Shown: positions 10,418-19,518 of the stretch, piece by piece
How positions within the stretch are numbered: position 1 is the first letter of the stretch
Layout: every line of letters starts with the position of its first letter
NCBI RefSeq assembly: GCF_900100315.1
Contig: NZ_FNFF01000014.1
Coordinates: forward strand, 1 to 64,000
Source of the DNA: Streptomyces indicus
Lineage (GTDB): Bacteria > Actinomycetota > Actinomycetes > Streptomycetales > Streptomycetaceae
Direction of reading: 5' to 3'
Length of the DNA: 64,000 bases
The notes under the pieces: model-generated
What the model was told of the DNA's origin: nothing
Database searches by the model: none
The model's input: only the letters and a program-made list of their open reading frames with translations
Made by a program: the position numbers and the translations under genes

Positions 10418-12670
10418 ATGCCGGAGCCGGCGACGACGGACACAGCAAGACCGGAACGGAAGATGACCCCCAAATCGATCGTCATCTGGACGCTCGTCGC
10501 CCTCGTCGGCGCCACCGGCTGGGGTGTGCTCGCGCTCTCGCGCGGCGAGGAGATCTCGGCCGCGTGGCTGCTCGCCGCGGCGCTCGGCTCGTATGCGATC
10601 GCGTACCGCTTCTACTCGAAGTTCATCGCGAACCGCGTCCTCAAGGTCGACAAGAAGCGGGCCACCCCCGCCGAGCGCCTCGACAACGGTGTCGACTTCC
10701 ACCCCACCGACCGCCGCGTGCTCTTCGGGCACCACTTCGCGGCCGTCGCGGGTGCGGGTCCGCTGGTCGGTCCGGTGCTCGCCGCGCAGATGGGCTATCT
10801 GCCGGGCACCATCTGGATCGTGGCCGGCGTGATCTTCGCCGGTGCCGTCCAGGACATGGTGGTGCTGTTCTTCTCCACCCGCCGTGACGGGCGCTCGCTC
10901 GGCCAGATGGCGCGGGACGAGATCGGCCCCTTCGGCGGTGCCGCCGCGCTGATCGCGGTTTTCGTCATCATGATCATCCTGCTCGCGGTGCTCGCGCTGG
11001 TGATCGTGAACGCCCTGGCGCACTCGCCGTGGGGTGTCTTCTCCATCGCGATGACCATCCCGATCGCCCTGTTCATGGGCGTCTACCTGCGCATCCTGCG
11101 GCCGGGACGGGTCACCGAGGTGTCCGTCATCGGTGTCGCGCTGCTGCTCTTCGCGATCGTCTCGGGCCGCTGGGTGGCCGAGTCCTCCTGGGCCGAGGCG
11201 TTCACGCTCGCGCCCTCGTCGCTGGTCATCTGGATGGTGGTGTACGGCTTCCTGGCCTCGGTGCTGCCGGTTTGGATGCTGCTCGCCCCGCGCGATTACC
11301 TGTCCACCTTCATGAAGGTCGGCACGATCGTGCTGCTCGCGCTCGGCGTGGTCGTCGCGCTGCCGACGCTGAAGATGGACTCGGTCACGGACTTCGCCAC
11401 GAACGGCCAGGGCCCGGTCTTCTCCGGCTCGATGTTCCCGTTCGTCTTCATCACCATCGCGTGCGGCGCCCTGTCCGGCTTCCACGCCCTGGTCTCCTCC
11501 GGTACGACGCCGAAGATGGTGCAGAAGGAGACGCAGGTCAGGCTGATCGGCTACGGCTCGATGCTCACCGAGTCCTTCGTCGCGATCATGGCCGTGATCT
11601 GCGCGTGCATCCTGGAGCCCGGCCTCTACTTCGCGATCAACTCGCCCGCGGGCGCGCTCGGTCCGACGCTGGAGTCGGCCTCCGAGTTCGTGAAGGGCAT
11701 CGGCTTCGCCATCACGCCGGAGCAGCTCGCCAAGGCCGCGGAAGAGGTCGGCGAGCAGACGGTCGTCGCCAAGACCGGCGGTGCGCCGACCTTCGCGTTC
11801 GGCATGTCGGAGATCTTCTCCGCGGTCGTGGGCGGCGCCGGGATGAAGGCCTTCTGGTACCACTTCGCGATCATGTTCGAGGCGCTGTTCATCCTCACCA
11901 CCGTCGACGCCGGTACGCGCGTGGGCCGGTTCATGCTCCAGGACACCCTGGGCAACGTGTGGAAGCCGCTGCGGGACGTGTCCTGGAAGCCGGGTGTCTG
12001 GCTGGCGAGTGCCGTGGTCGTCGGCGGCTGGGGCTACTTCCTGTGGGTGGGTGTGCACGACCCGCTGGGCGGCATCAACCAGCTGTTCCCGCTCTTCGGC
12101 ATCGCCAACCAGCTGCTCGCGGCCGTGGCGCTCGCCGTCTGCACGACGCTCCTGATCAAGTCCGGCCGCCTCAAGTGGGCCTGGGTGACCGGCATTCCGC
12201 TCCTGTGGGACGCCGCCGTGACCCTGACCGCCAGCTGGCAGAAGGTGTTCTCGGACGACCCGAAGGTGGGCTTCTTCGCCCAGCGCGACGTCTACCAGAA
12301 GGCCCTGGACTCAGGCGCCGAGTCCTTCGGCACGGCCAAGAACCGCGACGCCATGGAGACCATCGTCACCAACTCCACGGTGGACGGCGTCCTGTGCGCC
12401 ATCTTCGCGATCCTCATCCTCGTCGTGCTCGCCGATGCCACGCGCGTCTGCGTCAAGGCGATCCGCAACCCCGGTTCCGCGGAGATCAAGGAGGCCCCGT
12501 ACGTGGAGTCGAAGATCGTCGCACCGGCCGGTCTGTGGCCCACGGCCGAGGAGAAGGCCGAGCTGGCCGCGGCGGCAGCGGTCGCGGGCGGCGGCTCGTC
12601 CGGCGACGGCTCCTCCGGCGACGGTGACGGCACGTCCGGCGGTACGCCGGTGGCGGCCGGGAAGTCCTGA
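10418..12670 (+). CDS. cstA: CstA peptide/pyruvate transporter, copy 2
   Basis: Second CstA-family transporter, 750 residues, collinear with copy 1 and nearly identical in long blocks (RFYSKFIA, TPAERLDNG, FGHHFAA, GRFMLQDTLGNV). It differs mainly at the N-terminus, in the periplasmic or loop region around residues 400-450, and in a C-terminal tail with GSSGDG-type repeats. It is followed by its own ybdD-type gene with a TGATG overlap, so the whole module was duplicated. Its promoter and leader differ from copy 1, which suggests different control. Confidence 0.93.
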   Translation: MPEPATTDTARPERKMTPKSIVIWTLVALVGATGWGVLALSRGEEISAAWLLAAALGSYAIAYRFYSKFIANRVLKVDKKRATPAERLDNGVDFHPTDRRVLFGHHFAAVAGAGPLVGPVLAAQMGYLPGTIWIVAGVIFAGAVQDMVVLFFSTRRDGRSLGQMARDEIGPFGGAAALIAVFVIMIILLAVLALVIVNALAHSPWGVFSIAMTIPIALFMGVYLRILRPGRVTEVSVIGVALLLFAIVSGRWVAESSWAEAFTLAPSSLVIWMVVYGFLASVLPVWMLLAPRDYLSTFMKVGTIVLLALGVVVALPTLKMDSVTDFATNGQGPVFSGSMFPFVFITIACGALSGFHALVSSGTTPKMVQKETQVRLIGYGSMLTESFVAIMAVICACILEPGLYFAINSPAGALGPTLESASEFVKGIGFAITPEQLAKAAEEVGEQTVVAKTGGAPTFAFGMSEIFSAVVGGAGMKAFWYHFAIMFEALFILTTVDAGTRVGRFMLQDTLGNVWKPLRDVSWKPGVWLASAVVVGGWGYFLWVGVHDPLGGINQLFPLFGIANQLLAAVALAVCTTLLIKSGRLKWAWVTGIPLLWDAAVTLTASWQKVFSDDPKVGFFAQRDVYQKALDSGAESFGTAKNRDAMETIVTNSTVDGVLCAIFAILILVVLADATRVCVKAIRNPGSAEIKEAPYVESKIVAPAGLWPTAEEKAELAAAAAVAGGGSSGDGSSGDGDGTSGGTPVAAGKS

Positions 12671-12849
12671 TGGCACTCCTGCGGCAGGTGCGCCACTGGT
12701 GGCGTGAGCTCTCGGGCGAGGCGGTGTACGACCGGTACGCCGCCCACGCCCGGGCCCACGGCCAAGTGCCCAAGTCCCGGCGGGAGTTCGAGCGGGAGCG
12801 GATGGACGCCCGCGAGGCGGATCCCCGGGAGGGGTTCCGCTGCTGCTGA
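12670..12849 (+). CDS. ybdD: YbdD/YjiX family small protein, copy 2
   Basis: Protein of 59 residues starting at the ATG that overlaps the cstA-2 stop (TGATG). It begins MALLRQVRHWWRELSGEAVY, contains KSRREFERERMD, and ends EGFRCC like copy 1. It is a family-typical small partner of CstA. Confidence 0.88.
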   Translation: MALLRQVRHWWRELSGEAVYDRYAAHARAHGQVPKSRREFERERMDAREADPREGFRCC

Positions 12850-12891
12850 GCGGTACGGAGCAGCTGGTGCTCAGAAGTACGTGACGTGGGC

Positions 12892-12924
12892 GGCCCCGGT
12901 GCGAGAGGTCTTCGCACCGGGGCC
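12892..12924 (+). terminator. Terminator after second cstA-ybdD
   Basis: A 13-bp inverted repeat GGCCCCGGTGCGA/TCGCACCGGGGCC with a 7-nt loop. The following sequence is a 33-bp imperfect tandem copy of the loop and 3' arm (12900-12965). Confidence 0.8.
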
Positions 12925-13026
12925 ACTGTCGTGTGCGGGAGGTCCTTCGCACCCGGGCCACCGTCGTGCGCGGCGGCCCGTAAATCCGTCGACAGCCGCC
13001 CCTCTCGCGCGGCAAGGTGGTCCGCC

Positions 13027-13779
13027 GTGACGAGCAGTGAGCTGTGGACCGCGGAGACCGCCGAGCGCTACGACGCCGAGGAGAGCGAGTCCGGGACCGG
13101 GATGGGCTCGGCCGCCGTGCTCGGCCCGACCCTCGACTTCCTCGCCGAACTCGCCGGAGACGGCCGGGCGTTGGAGTTCGCCATCGGCACCGGACGCGTG
13201 GGCGTCCCGCTGCGCGCACGCGGCGTGCCGGTGGCGGGCATCGAGCTGTCCGAGGCCATGGCCGCAGTGCTGCGCCGCAAGGCCGACGCGGACACGCTCC
13301 CGGTGACCATCGGCGACATGGCCACCACCCGCGTCCCCGGCGACTTCTCGCTGGTCTACCTCGTCTACAACACGATCTCGAACCTGCTCACGCAGGCGGA
13401 GCAGGTCGAGTGCTTCCGCAACGCGGCGCGCCACCTCTCCCCCGGCGGCCGCTTCGTCATCGAACTCGGCCTGCCGCCGCTGCGGCGGCTGCCGCCCGGC
13501 CAGACCGCGGTGCCCTTCGACGTCTCCGAGCGCCACCTCGGCTTCGACACCTTCGACCTGGTCGAGCAGATCCTCGTCTCGCACCACTTCACGCGGGACG
13601 GCGAGGACGGCCGCTACCGCCGCGAGAACTCACGGCACCGCTACGCCTGGCCGGCCGAGCTCGACCTGATGGCCGAGCTGGCCGGCCTGGAGCTCGAACA
13701 GCGGGTCGCCGACTGGGACGGCACCCCGTTCGGCCAGGACTCCGAGAAGCACATCTCGGTGTGGCGCAAGCCGGAGTGA
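13027..13779 (+). CDS. Class I SAM-dependent methyltransferase
   Basis: Protein of 250 residues with a Rossmann-type methyltransferase fold. Motif I is LEFAIGTGRVGVPL near residue 50, with an acidic residue in GIELSEAMAAVL after the second strand. The substrate is unknown. The start is GTG with AAGGTGG upstream. It is convergent with nrdB with only 22 bp between stops, so it is not part of the nrd operon. Confidence 0.82.
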   Translation: MTSSELWTAETAERYDAEESESGTGMGSAAVLGPTLDFLAELAGDGRALEFAIGTGRVGVPLRARGVPVAGIELSEAMAAVLRRKADADTLPVTIGDMATTRVPGDFSLVYLVYNTISNLLTQAEQVECFRNAARHLSPGGRFVIELGLPPLRRLPPGQTAVPFDVSERHLGFDTFDLVEQILVSHHFTRDGEDGRYRRENSRHRYAWPAELDLMAELAGLELEQRVADWDGTPFGQDSEKHISVWRKPE

Positions 13780-13801
13780 GCCCGGCCCGGGGCCGCCTCG
13801 C

Positions 13802-14818
13802 TCAGAACTCGTCGTCGAACGACACCGAACCCTCGACCGCCACCTGGTAGGCCGAGGGCCGGCGCTCGAAGAAGTTCGTCAGCTCCTGGACGCCCTGGAG
13901 CTCCATGAACGAGAAGGGGTTCTCGGAGCCGTACACCGGGGCGAAGCCCAGGCGCTGGAGCCGCTGGTCGGCCACGCACTCCAGGTACTGGCGCATCGAC
14001 TCGGTGTTCATGCCGGGCAGCCCGTCGCCGCACAGGTCGCGGCCGAACTGCAACTCGGCCTCGACGGCCTCCCTGAGCATGGCGGTGACCTGCTCCTGGA
14101 GCTTGTCGTCGAAGAGCTCGGGCTCCTCCTTGCGGACCGTGTCCACGACCTCGAAGGCGAAGCTCATGTGCATGCTCTCGTCCCGGAACACCCAGTTGGT
14201 GCCGGTCGCGAGCCCGTGCAGCAGCCCGCGTGAGCGGAACCAGTACACGTACGCGAAGGCCCCGTAGAAGAAGAGCCCTTCGATGCACGCGGCGAAGCAG
14301 ATCAGGTTGAGCAGGAAGCGGCGGCGGTCGGCCTGCGTCTCCAGGCGGTCGATCTCCTCCACCGAGTCCATCCACTTGAAGCAGAACTGGGCCTTCTCGC
14401 GGATGGACGGGATGTTCTCGACGGCCGCGAAGGCGGCGGCGCGGTCCTCGGGGTCGGGCAGGTAGGTGTCCAGGAGGGTCAGATAGAACTGGACGTGCAC
14501 GGCCTCCTCGAAGAGCTGGCGCGACAGATACAGGCGCGCCTCGGGGGAGTTGATGTGCTTGTAGAGCGTCAGGACCAGGTTGTTCGCCACGATCGAGTCG
14601 CCCGTCGCGAAGAACGCGACCAGGCGGCCGATCAGGTGCTGCTCGGCCGGCGTGAGCTTCGCGAGGTCGGCCACGTCGGAGTGGAGGTCGACCTCCTCGA
14701 CGGTCCAGGTGTTCTTGATGGCGTCCCGGTAGCGCTCGTAGAAGTCGGGGTAGCGCATCGGGCGGAGCGTCAGCTCGAAGCCGGGGTCGAGCAGGTTCTT
14801 CTCGGTGGACGCGGTCAT
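13802..14818 (-). CDS. nrdB: Ribonucleotide reductase class Ia beta subunit
   Basis: Radical-generating small subunit, 338 residues. The di-iron ligand signature is present: Asp74 in ATGDSIVANN, then Glu105 and His108 in EEAVHVQFY, with Tyr112 at the radical-tyrosine position. The C-terminus GSVSFDDEF is the tail that docks into NrdA. The start ATG overlaps the nrdA stop by one base (TAATG), showing a coupled operon. Confidence 0.93.
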   Translation of the reverse strand: MTASTEKNLLDPGFELTLRPMRYPDFYERYRDAIKNTWTVEEVDLHSDVADLAKLTPAEQHLIGRLVAFFATGDSIVANNLVLTLYKHINSPEARLYLSRQLFEEAVHVQFYLTLLDTYLPDPEDRAAAFAAVENIPSIREKAQFCFKWMDSVEEIDRLETQADRRRFLLNLICFAACIEGLFFYGAFAYVYWFRSRGLLHGLATGTNWVFRDESMHMSFAFEVVDTVRKEEPELFDDKLQEQVTAMLREAVEAELQFGRDLCGDGLPGMNTESMRQYLECVADQRLQRLGFAPVYGSENPFSFMELQGVQELTNFFERRPSAYQVAVEGSVSFDDEF

Positions 14819-17211
14819 TACTGGCAGGCCTCGCAGGACTCGGGGTTTTCCAGGGAGCAGGCGATCGCTTCGGGGTCGGCCTGCTGGGCGGGTACGGGCG
14901 CGGCGGCTTCGGTGCGCACGCCGGACGCCGCGCGGGCGATGCGCGTCGCGGGGCGCGAGCGCAGGTAGTACGTGGTCTTCAGGCCCTGCTTCCAGGCGTA
15001 CGCGTACATCGAGCTCAACTTGCCGATGGTGGGCGTCTCCAGGAACAGGTTCAGGGACTGCGACTGGTCGAGGAACGGGGTGCGGGCGGCCGCCATGTCG
15101 ATCAGGCCGCGCTGCGGGATCTCCCAGGCGGTGCGGTAGAGGGCGCGGACCTCCTCGGGGATCCAACTCAGGCCCTGCACCGAGCCGTTGGACTCGCGCA
15201 GCGCCTCGCGGGTCTGTGCGTCCCAGACGCCGAGCTTCTTCAGGTCGTCGATGAGATAGGCGTTGACCTGGAGGAACTCACCGCTGAGCGTCTCGCGCTT
15301 GAAGAGGTTGGAGACCTGCGGCTCGATGCACTCGTACACGCCCGCGATCGAGGCGATGGTGGCGGTGGGCGCGATGGCGAGGAGCAGCGAGTTACGCATG
15401 CCGACCTCGGCGATCCGCTGCCGCAGCGCCGCCCACCGCTCAGGCCAGTGGAGCGTGACGTCGTAGTGGTCGGGGTGCAGGACGCCGCGGGCCGCACGGG
15501 TCTTGTCCCAGGCGGGCAGCGGTCCGTCCTTCTCGGCGAGGTCGCAGGAGGCCTCGTACGCCGCGAGCATGATGCGTTCGGCGATACGGGTGGACAGCTC
15601 GCGCGCCTCGGCCGAGTCGAAGGGCAGGCGCAGCTTGAAGAAGACGTCCTGGAGGCCCATCGCGCCCAGGCCCACCGGCCGCCAGCGGGCGTTGGAGCGG
15701 CCGGCCTGCTCGGTCGGGTAGAAGTTGATGTCGACCACGCGGTCCAGGAAAGTGACCGCGGTGCGGACGGCGGCGTCGAGCCGCTCCCAGTCGATGCCCG
15801 AACCGGTCACGAACGAGCCGAGGTTGACCGAGCCCAGGTTGCAGACGGCCGTCTCCCCGTCGTCCGTCACCTCCAGGATCTCGGTGCACAGGTTCGAGGA
15901 GTGGACGGTGTTGCCGGGTTCGGCGGTCTGGTTGGCGGTGCGGTTGGCGGCGTCCTTGAAGGTCATCCAGCCGTTGCCGGTCTGCGCGAGGGTGCGCATC
16001 ATGCGCCCGTAGAGGTCGCGGGCCGGAATGGTCTTGAGCGCCTTGCCGTCCGCTTCCGCCTGCCGGTACGCGGCGTCGAACTCCGCGCCCCACAGGTCGA
16101 CGAGCTCGGGCACGTCGGCCGGCGAGAACAGCGACCAGTCGGTGCCGGCCTCGACGCGGCGCATGAACTCGTCGGGGATCCAGTGCGCGAGGTTGAGGTT
16201 GTGGGTGCGCCGGGCGTCCTCGCCGGTGTTGTCGCGCAGCTCCAGGAACTCCTCGATGTCCGCGTGCCAGGTCTCCAGGTAGACGGCGGCGGCGCCCTTG
16301 CGCCGGCCGCCCTGGTTCACCGCGGCGACGGAGGCGTCGAGGGTCTTGAGGAACGGGACGATGCCGTTGGAGTGCCCGTTCGTGCCGCGGATCAGCGAAC
16401 CGCGGGCGCGGATACGGGAGTACGCGAGGCCGATGCCGCCGGCGTGCTTGGAGAGCCGGGCGACCTGGTGGTAGCGGTCGTAGATCGAGTCGAGCTCGTC
16501 GAGGGGCGAGTCGAGGAGGTAGCAGGAGGACATCTGCGGGTGGCGCGTACCGGAGTTGAAGAGCGTCGGCGAGGACGGCAGATAGTCCAGGCGGCTCATC
16601 AGACCGTACAGGGCGGCCACTTCGGCCACCGAGCCCGCGGACTCGTCGGCGGCGAGACCGGAGGCGACGCGCAGCAGGAAGTGCTGCGGGGTCTCGATGA
16701 CCTTGCGGGTGATCGGGTGGCGCAGGAGGTAGCGGGAGTAGACCGTGCGCAGGCCGAAGTAGCCGAAGCGGTCGTCGGCGCCCGCGTCCACGAGCGCGTC
16801 GAGCTGCTCGTGGTGCACCCACACGAACTCGGCGGTGCGGTCGGCGATCAGGCCCTCGCGGTGCCCGGTCGAGACGGACTGGGTGAAGGTCCGCACGCCC
16901 TGCGAGGCGGCCTCGTCGGCGATGGTGCGCGTGAGCAGGCGGGCGGCGAGCCGGGAGTACGCGGGGTCCTCGGCGATCAGTCCGGCGGCGGCCTCCGTGG
17001 CCAGCTCCCGCAGTTCGGCCTCGTCGGCGCGGGCGCTGCGGCCGCGCAGCGCGGCGGCGGCCACCCGGCCGGGGTCGGCGTCGGGCAGGTCGGCGGTCAG
17101 CTCCGTGAGGGTCCGCAGGAGGGCGGTGCCGGGCTGGTCCGCCGCTTCCGCGGCGCTCGCCTCTCCGGCCTGCGCGACTGCCGTCTGCGGATCCGCTGGC
17201 GCGATGGTCAC
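14818..17211 (-). CDS. nrdA: Ribonucleotide reductase class Ia alpha subunit
   Basis: Catalytic large subunit, 797 residues, reducing ribonucleoside diphosphates to deoxy forms. Active-site cysteines are in SSNLCTEI and TAVCNLGSVN, and the redox-shuttle pair is at the C-terminus, CEACQ. The GTG at 17211 is chosen because of GAGGGAG upstream and the start of similarity. The long leader carries a cobalamin riboswitch and the promoter has NrdR boxes, so expression should fall when B12 is available for the class II enzyme, as known in S. coelicolor. Confidence 0.93.
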   Translation of the reverse strand: MTIAPADPQTAVAQAGEASAAEAADQPGTALLRTLTELTADLPDADPGRVAAAALRGRSARADEAELRELATEAAAGLIAEDPAYSRLAARLLTRTIADEAASQGVRTFTQSVSTGHREGLIADRTAEFVWVHHEQLDALVDAGADDRFGYFGLRTVYSRYLLRHPITRKVIETPQHFLLRVASGLAADESAGSVAEVAALYGLMSRLDYLPSSPTLFNSGTRHPQMSSCYLLDSPLDELDSIYDRYHQVARLSKHAGGIGLAYSRIRARGSLIRGTNGHSNGIVPFLKTLDASVAAVNQGGRRKGAAAVYLETWHADIEEFLELRDNTGEDARRTHNLNLAHWIPDEFMRRVEAGTDWSLFSPADVPELVDLWGAEFDAAYRQAEADGKALKTIPARDLYGRMMRTLAQTGNGWMTFKDAANRTANQTAEPGNTVHSSNLCTEILEVTDDGETAVCNLGSVNLGSFVTGSGIDWERLDAAVRTAVTFLDRVVDINFYPTEQAGRSNARWRPVGLGAMGLQDVFFKLRLPFDSAEARELSTRIAERIMLAAYEASCDLAEKDGPLPAWDKTRAARGVLHPDHYDVTLHWPERWAALRQRIAEVGMRNSLLLAIAPTATIASIAGVYECIEPQVSNLFKRETLSGEFLQVNAYLIDDLKKLGVWDAQTREALRESNGSVQGLSWIPEEVRALYRTAWEIPQRGLIDMAAARTPFLDQSQSLNLFLETPTIGKLSSMYAYAWKQGLKTTYYLRSRPATRIARAASGVRTEAAAPVPAQQADPEAIACSLENPESCEACQ

Positions 17212-17354
17212 GGGGTGCACTCCCTCGCTCGGCTCCGGGCCGTGCGGGAGGGGTGCGTGTACGGGAGCGCGCGGCGGGGCGTGACGCTCCACGTCCACCG
17301 GCCCATTCCGCGAGGCCCGGACGTCTTCGGCACCCGGGCCGGTCGGCGCGGGCG

Positions 17355-17465
17355 CACCGTCGGCAGGTCATCGGACTCGACGCGGCCCGGGAGAGGGCCA
17401 TGTCATACCGTTGCGGGACAGTTCCGGATTCGCACCGGATTCCCCTGCGGCGACAGCGAGGTTGA
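17355..17465 (-). ncRNA. Cobalamin riboswitch of nrdAB
   Basis: Reading the minus strand, the conserved core GGGGAATCCGGTGCGAATCC is followed by CTGTCCCGCAACGGTATG. After a GC-rich stem comes the B12-box-like AGTCCGATGACCTGCC (17362-17377). These are the hallmarks of the AdoCbl riboswitch. It lies 150-250 nt before nrdA. A B12 riboswitch on nrdABS is established in S. coelicolor. Confidence 0.9.
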
Positions 17466-17469
17466 GCAT

Positions 17470-17511
17470 ACATGTTGTGGGTGGCCGCCGACGCCAGGCC
17501 CACATGTTGTG
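17470..17511 (-). promoter_or_regulatory. Paired NrdR boxes in the nrdA promoter
   Basis: Two copies of ACATGTTGTG (17470-17479 and 17502-17511) are 32 bp apart, about three helical turns. On the coding strand each reads CACAACATGT, which fits the NrdR-box pattern. The spacing is that expected for cooperative NrdR binding over the promoter. Confidence 0.78.
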
Positions 17512-17520
17512 TCCCGCGTC

Positions 17521-17598
17521 GGCGTGGCGCACGCCGGTGAGGCTCAGAATGTCGGCATGGTGCACGCCGGTGGGGCTCAGAACGTCAGCGTGTACGCC
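17521..17598. repeat. 33-bp tandem duplication at the GNAT gene 3' end
   Basis: Two imperfect 33-bp copies (17521-17553 and 17554-17586) and a short third partial copy. The unit contains the GNAT stop codon in the CTGAGC context. Confidence 0.8.
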
Positions 17599-18080
17599 CA
17601 CAGCATCAGGTCGTCGCGGTCCGCGAGCGGGTTCCAGTCCCGCTCCGGGGTCCGTACGAAACCCAGGCGCTCGTAGATGCGGTGGGCGCTGTGCATCATG
17701 TGCTGGGTGGAGAGGGCGACGCCCGTGCAGCCGGCTTCGCGGGCCCGGTCGACGCAGGCCCGCACCAGGGCCTCCCCCGCGCCGCGGCCGCGGCCCGCGT
17801 GGGCCACGGCGAGGGCGCGGAACTCGGCCTCGCCGGGCCGGGCGATCTGCGCCTGCGGCGTGCCGTACAGCGCGAACGTGACGCCGCCGAGCAGCTGGTC
17901 GCCGTCCACCGCCACCAGGACCTCGGAGGTGGCGGCGCGGCCTTCGACATCGCGCAGGACCGGGATGTACGGGTCCTCCTCGCCGTAGTCGAGCAGGCCG
18001 TCGGCCAGGTAGACCTGGACGGTGAGCTCGCCGAGCGGGGCGTACTCCTCGGGCAGTGCGGCTCTGATGCGGAAGTCCAT
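17577..18080 (-). CDS. GNAT family N-acetyltransferase
   Basis: Protein of 167 residues. The acetyl-CoA binding motif is around VAHAGRGRGAGEALV (R/Q-x-x-G-x-G/A type), followed by GFVRTPERDWNPL. The acceptor is unknown. The ATG at 18080 starts at MDFRIRAALPEEY, where family similarity begins; a GTG ten codons upstream is an alternative. It is adjacent to but independent of nrdA, with NrdR boxes and a tandem repeat between. Confidence 0.82.
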   Translation of the reverse strand: MDFRIRAALPEEYAPLGELTVQVYLADGLLDYGEEDPYIPVLRDVEGRAATSEVLVAVDGDQLLGGVTFALYGTPQAQIARPGEAEFRALAVAHAGRGRGAGEALVRACVDRAREAGCTGVALSTQHMMHSAHRIYERLGFVRTPERDWNPLADRDDLMLWAYTLTF

Positions 18081-18166
18081 GCCCGCATTCTGCCGCCGGG
18101 CTCCCCGCACGGATCAAACGGTTTACCTGGCTCAGGCGACGTAGGCGGTTGCCCGGCTCAGGCGGC

Positions 18167-18373
18167 TTACGCGGCCCGGGAGTGCGCCGAGCGGTCCGGG
18201 GCGCGGCGGCCGGCGAGCAGGTGGACCCGGGCGGATCCGGCCGGGCGCCGTGCGGCGCGCGCCAACTGGCGGTCGATACGGCGCTCTTGGCGGTGGCCGG
18301 CGAGCGCGGGCGCCGCGAGCAGGGCGAGGACGAGGAGGACGGTGAACCAGTCGAGGACGGTCTGTGTGTTCAT
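18167..18373 (-). CDS. Small membrane protein
   Basis: Putative 68-residue protein starting MNTQTVLDWFTVLLVLALLA, so one N-terminal transmembrane helix, followed by an Arg-rich cytoplasmic tail ending RAPDRSAHSRAA. GGAGG lies very close before the ATG. It is divergent from the GlxA-type regulator gene and could be its target. No family is recognised. The downstream DNA (18129-18175) is a 26-bp tandem duplication. Confidence 0.55.
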   Translation of the reverse strand: MNTQTVLDWFTVLLVLALLAAPALAGHRQERRIDRQLARAARRPAGSARVHLLAGRRAPDRSAHSRAA

Positions 18374-18466
18374 GCCTCCACGGTCGCGCCTGCGGCCCGC
18401 CGGGAGCAGTGGCAGGACTGTCATGAACCCTCGATTTCCTGCCAGTTGCGCGGCAGACTGGAGAGC

Positions 18467-19432
18467 ATGCTGAAGAACGTGGCCGCAGTGCTGCTCGACG
18501 GTGTGCACCCCTTCGAACTCGGCGTCGTCTGCGAGGTGTTCGGCCTCGACCGCAGCGACGAGGGGCTGCCGGTCTACGACTTCGCGGTGGCCTCCGCCGA
18601 GGGGTCCGAACTCTCCACGCACGCGGGCTTCTCGCTGCGTACGGAGCACGGGCTCGACCGGCTCGAGGAGGCCGACCTGATCGCCGTACCGGCCGGGCAG
18701 TCCTATGTGGACCGCAGCTACCCGCCGGAGCTGCTCGACGCGCTGCGCCGGGCGGTCGACCGCGGGGCACGGGTGCTCTCCGTCTGCTCCGGGGTGTTCG
18801 TCCTCGGGGCTGCGGGCCTGCTCGACGGGCGGGAGTGCGCGGTGCACTGGAAGCACGCCCGGGAGCTGGCGGTGCGGCATCCGCGGGCGAAGGTGCAGCC
18901 GGATGTGCTGTACGTGGACGACGGCCCGGTGATCACCTCGGCGGGCACGGCGGCCGGCATCGACGCATGCCTGCACATCGTGCGCCGGGAGCACGGCACG
19001 GAGGTGGCCAACGCGATAGCCCGGCGCATGGTTGTACCGCCCCATCGGGACGGTGGCCAGGCGCAGTTCGTGGAGCGTCCGCTGCCGCGCACGGCCTGCG
19101 ACACGGTGGGCGGCGTGCTCGCGTGGATGGAGCGGCACCTCGACGAGGAGATCACCGTCGAGCGGCTGGCGGAGCGGGCGCTGATGTCGCCGCGGACGTT
19201 CGCGCGGCGCTTCAAGGAGGAGACCGGCACGACCCCGTACCGCTGGCTGCTCCGCCAACGGCTTTTGCTCGCCCAGGAGTTGCTGGAGGCGGGCGACGAG
19301 ACGGTGGACGCGATCGCGGGCCGCGCGGGCTTCGGCAACGCGGCGGCGCTGCGGCACCAGTTCCTGCGGGCGCTGGGGACGACGCCGAACGCGTACCGGC
19401 GGACCTTCCAGGGGCCGGCGCGCGCGGCCTGA
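18467..19432 (+). CDS. GlxA-type AraC-family regulator
   Basis: Protein of 321 residues with two domains. The N-terminal DJ-1/PfpI-like fold carries the nucleophile-elbow sequence SVCSGVFVLG. The C-terminal AraC double helix-turn-helix includes ALMSPRTFARRFKEETG and FGNAAALRHQFLRALG. The start is ATG with GGAGAGC upstream. The ligand is unknown. It is divergent from the small membrane protein. Confidence 0.88.
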   Translation: MLKNVAAVLLDGVHPFELGVVCEVFGLDRSDEGLPVYDFAVASAEGSELSTHAGFSLRTEHGLDRLEEADLIAVPAGQSYVDRSYPPELLDALRRAVDRGARVLSVCSGVFVLGAAGLLDGRECAVHWKHARELAVRHPRAKVQPDVLYVDDGPVITSAGTAAGIDACLHIVRREHGTEVANAIARRMVVPPHRDGGQAQFVERPLPRTACDTVGGVLAWMERHLDEEITVERLAERALMSPRTFARRFKEETGTTPYRWLLRQRLLLAQELLEAGDETVDAIAGRAGFGNAAALRHQFLRALGTTPNAYRRTFQGPARAA

Positions 19433-19469
19433 GCCCCGGGGTGTCCGGGTGACGGGCCCGGACAGGCGT

Positions 19470-19502
19470 GAGGCACCCGGACCTCGCGGCCGCGGGTGCC
19501 TC
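19470..19502. terminator. Bidirectional terminator regulator/def
   Basis: A 10-bp inverted repeat GAGGCACCCG/CGGGTGCCTC with a 13-nt loop between the convergent regulator and def genes. Confidence 0.8.
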
Positions 19503-19518
19503 GACTCCCTTCGGGGAC

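Noticed and set aside
18467-19432. GlxA-type regulator as nrdS
   Set aside because: It is on the other side of nrdA, on the opposite strand, with a DJ-1/PfpI domain; linkage to nrdAB is not supported.
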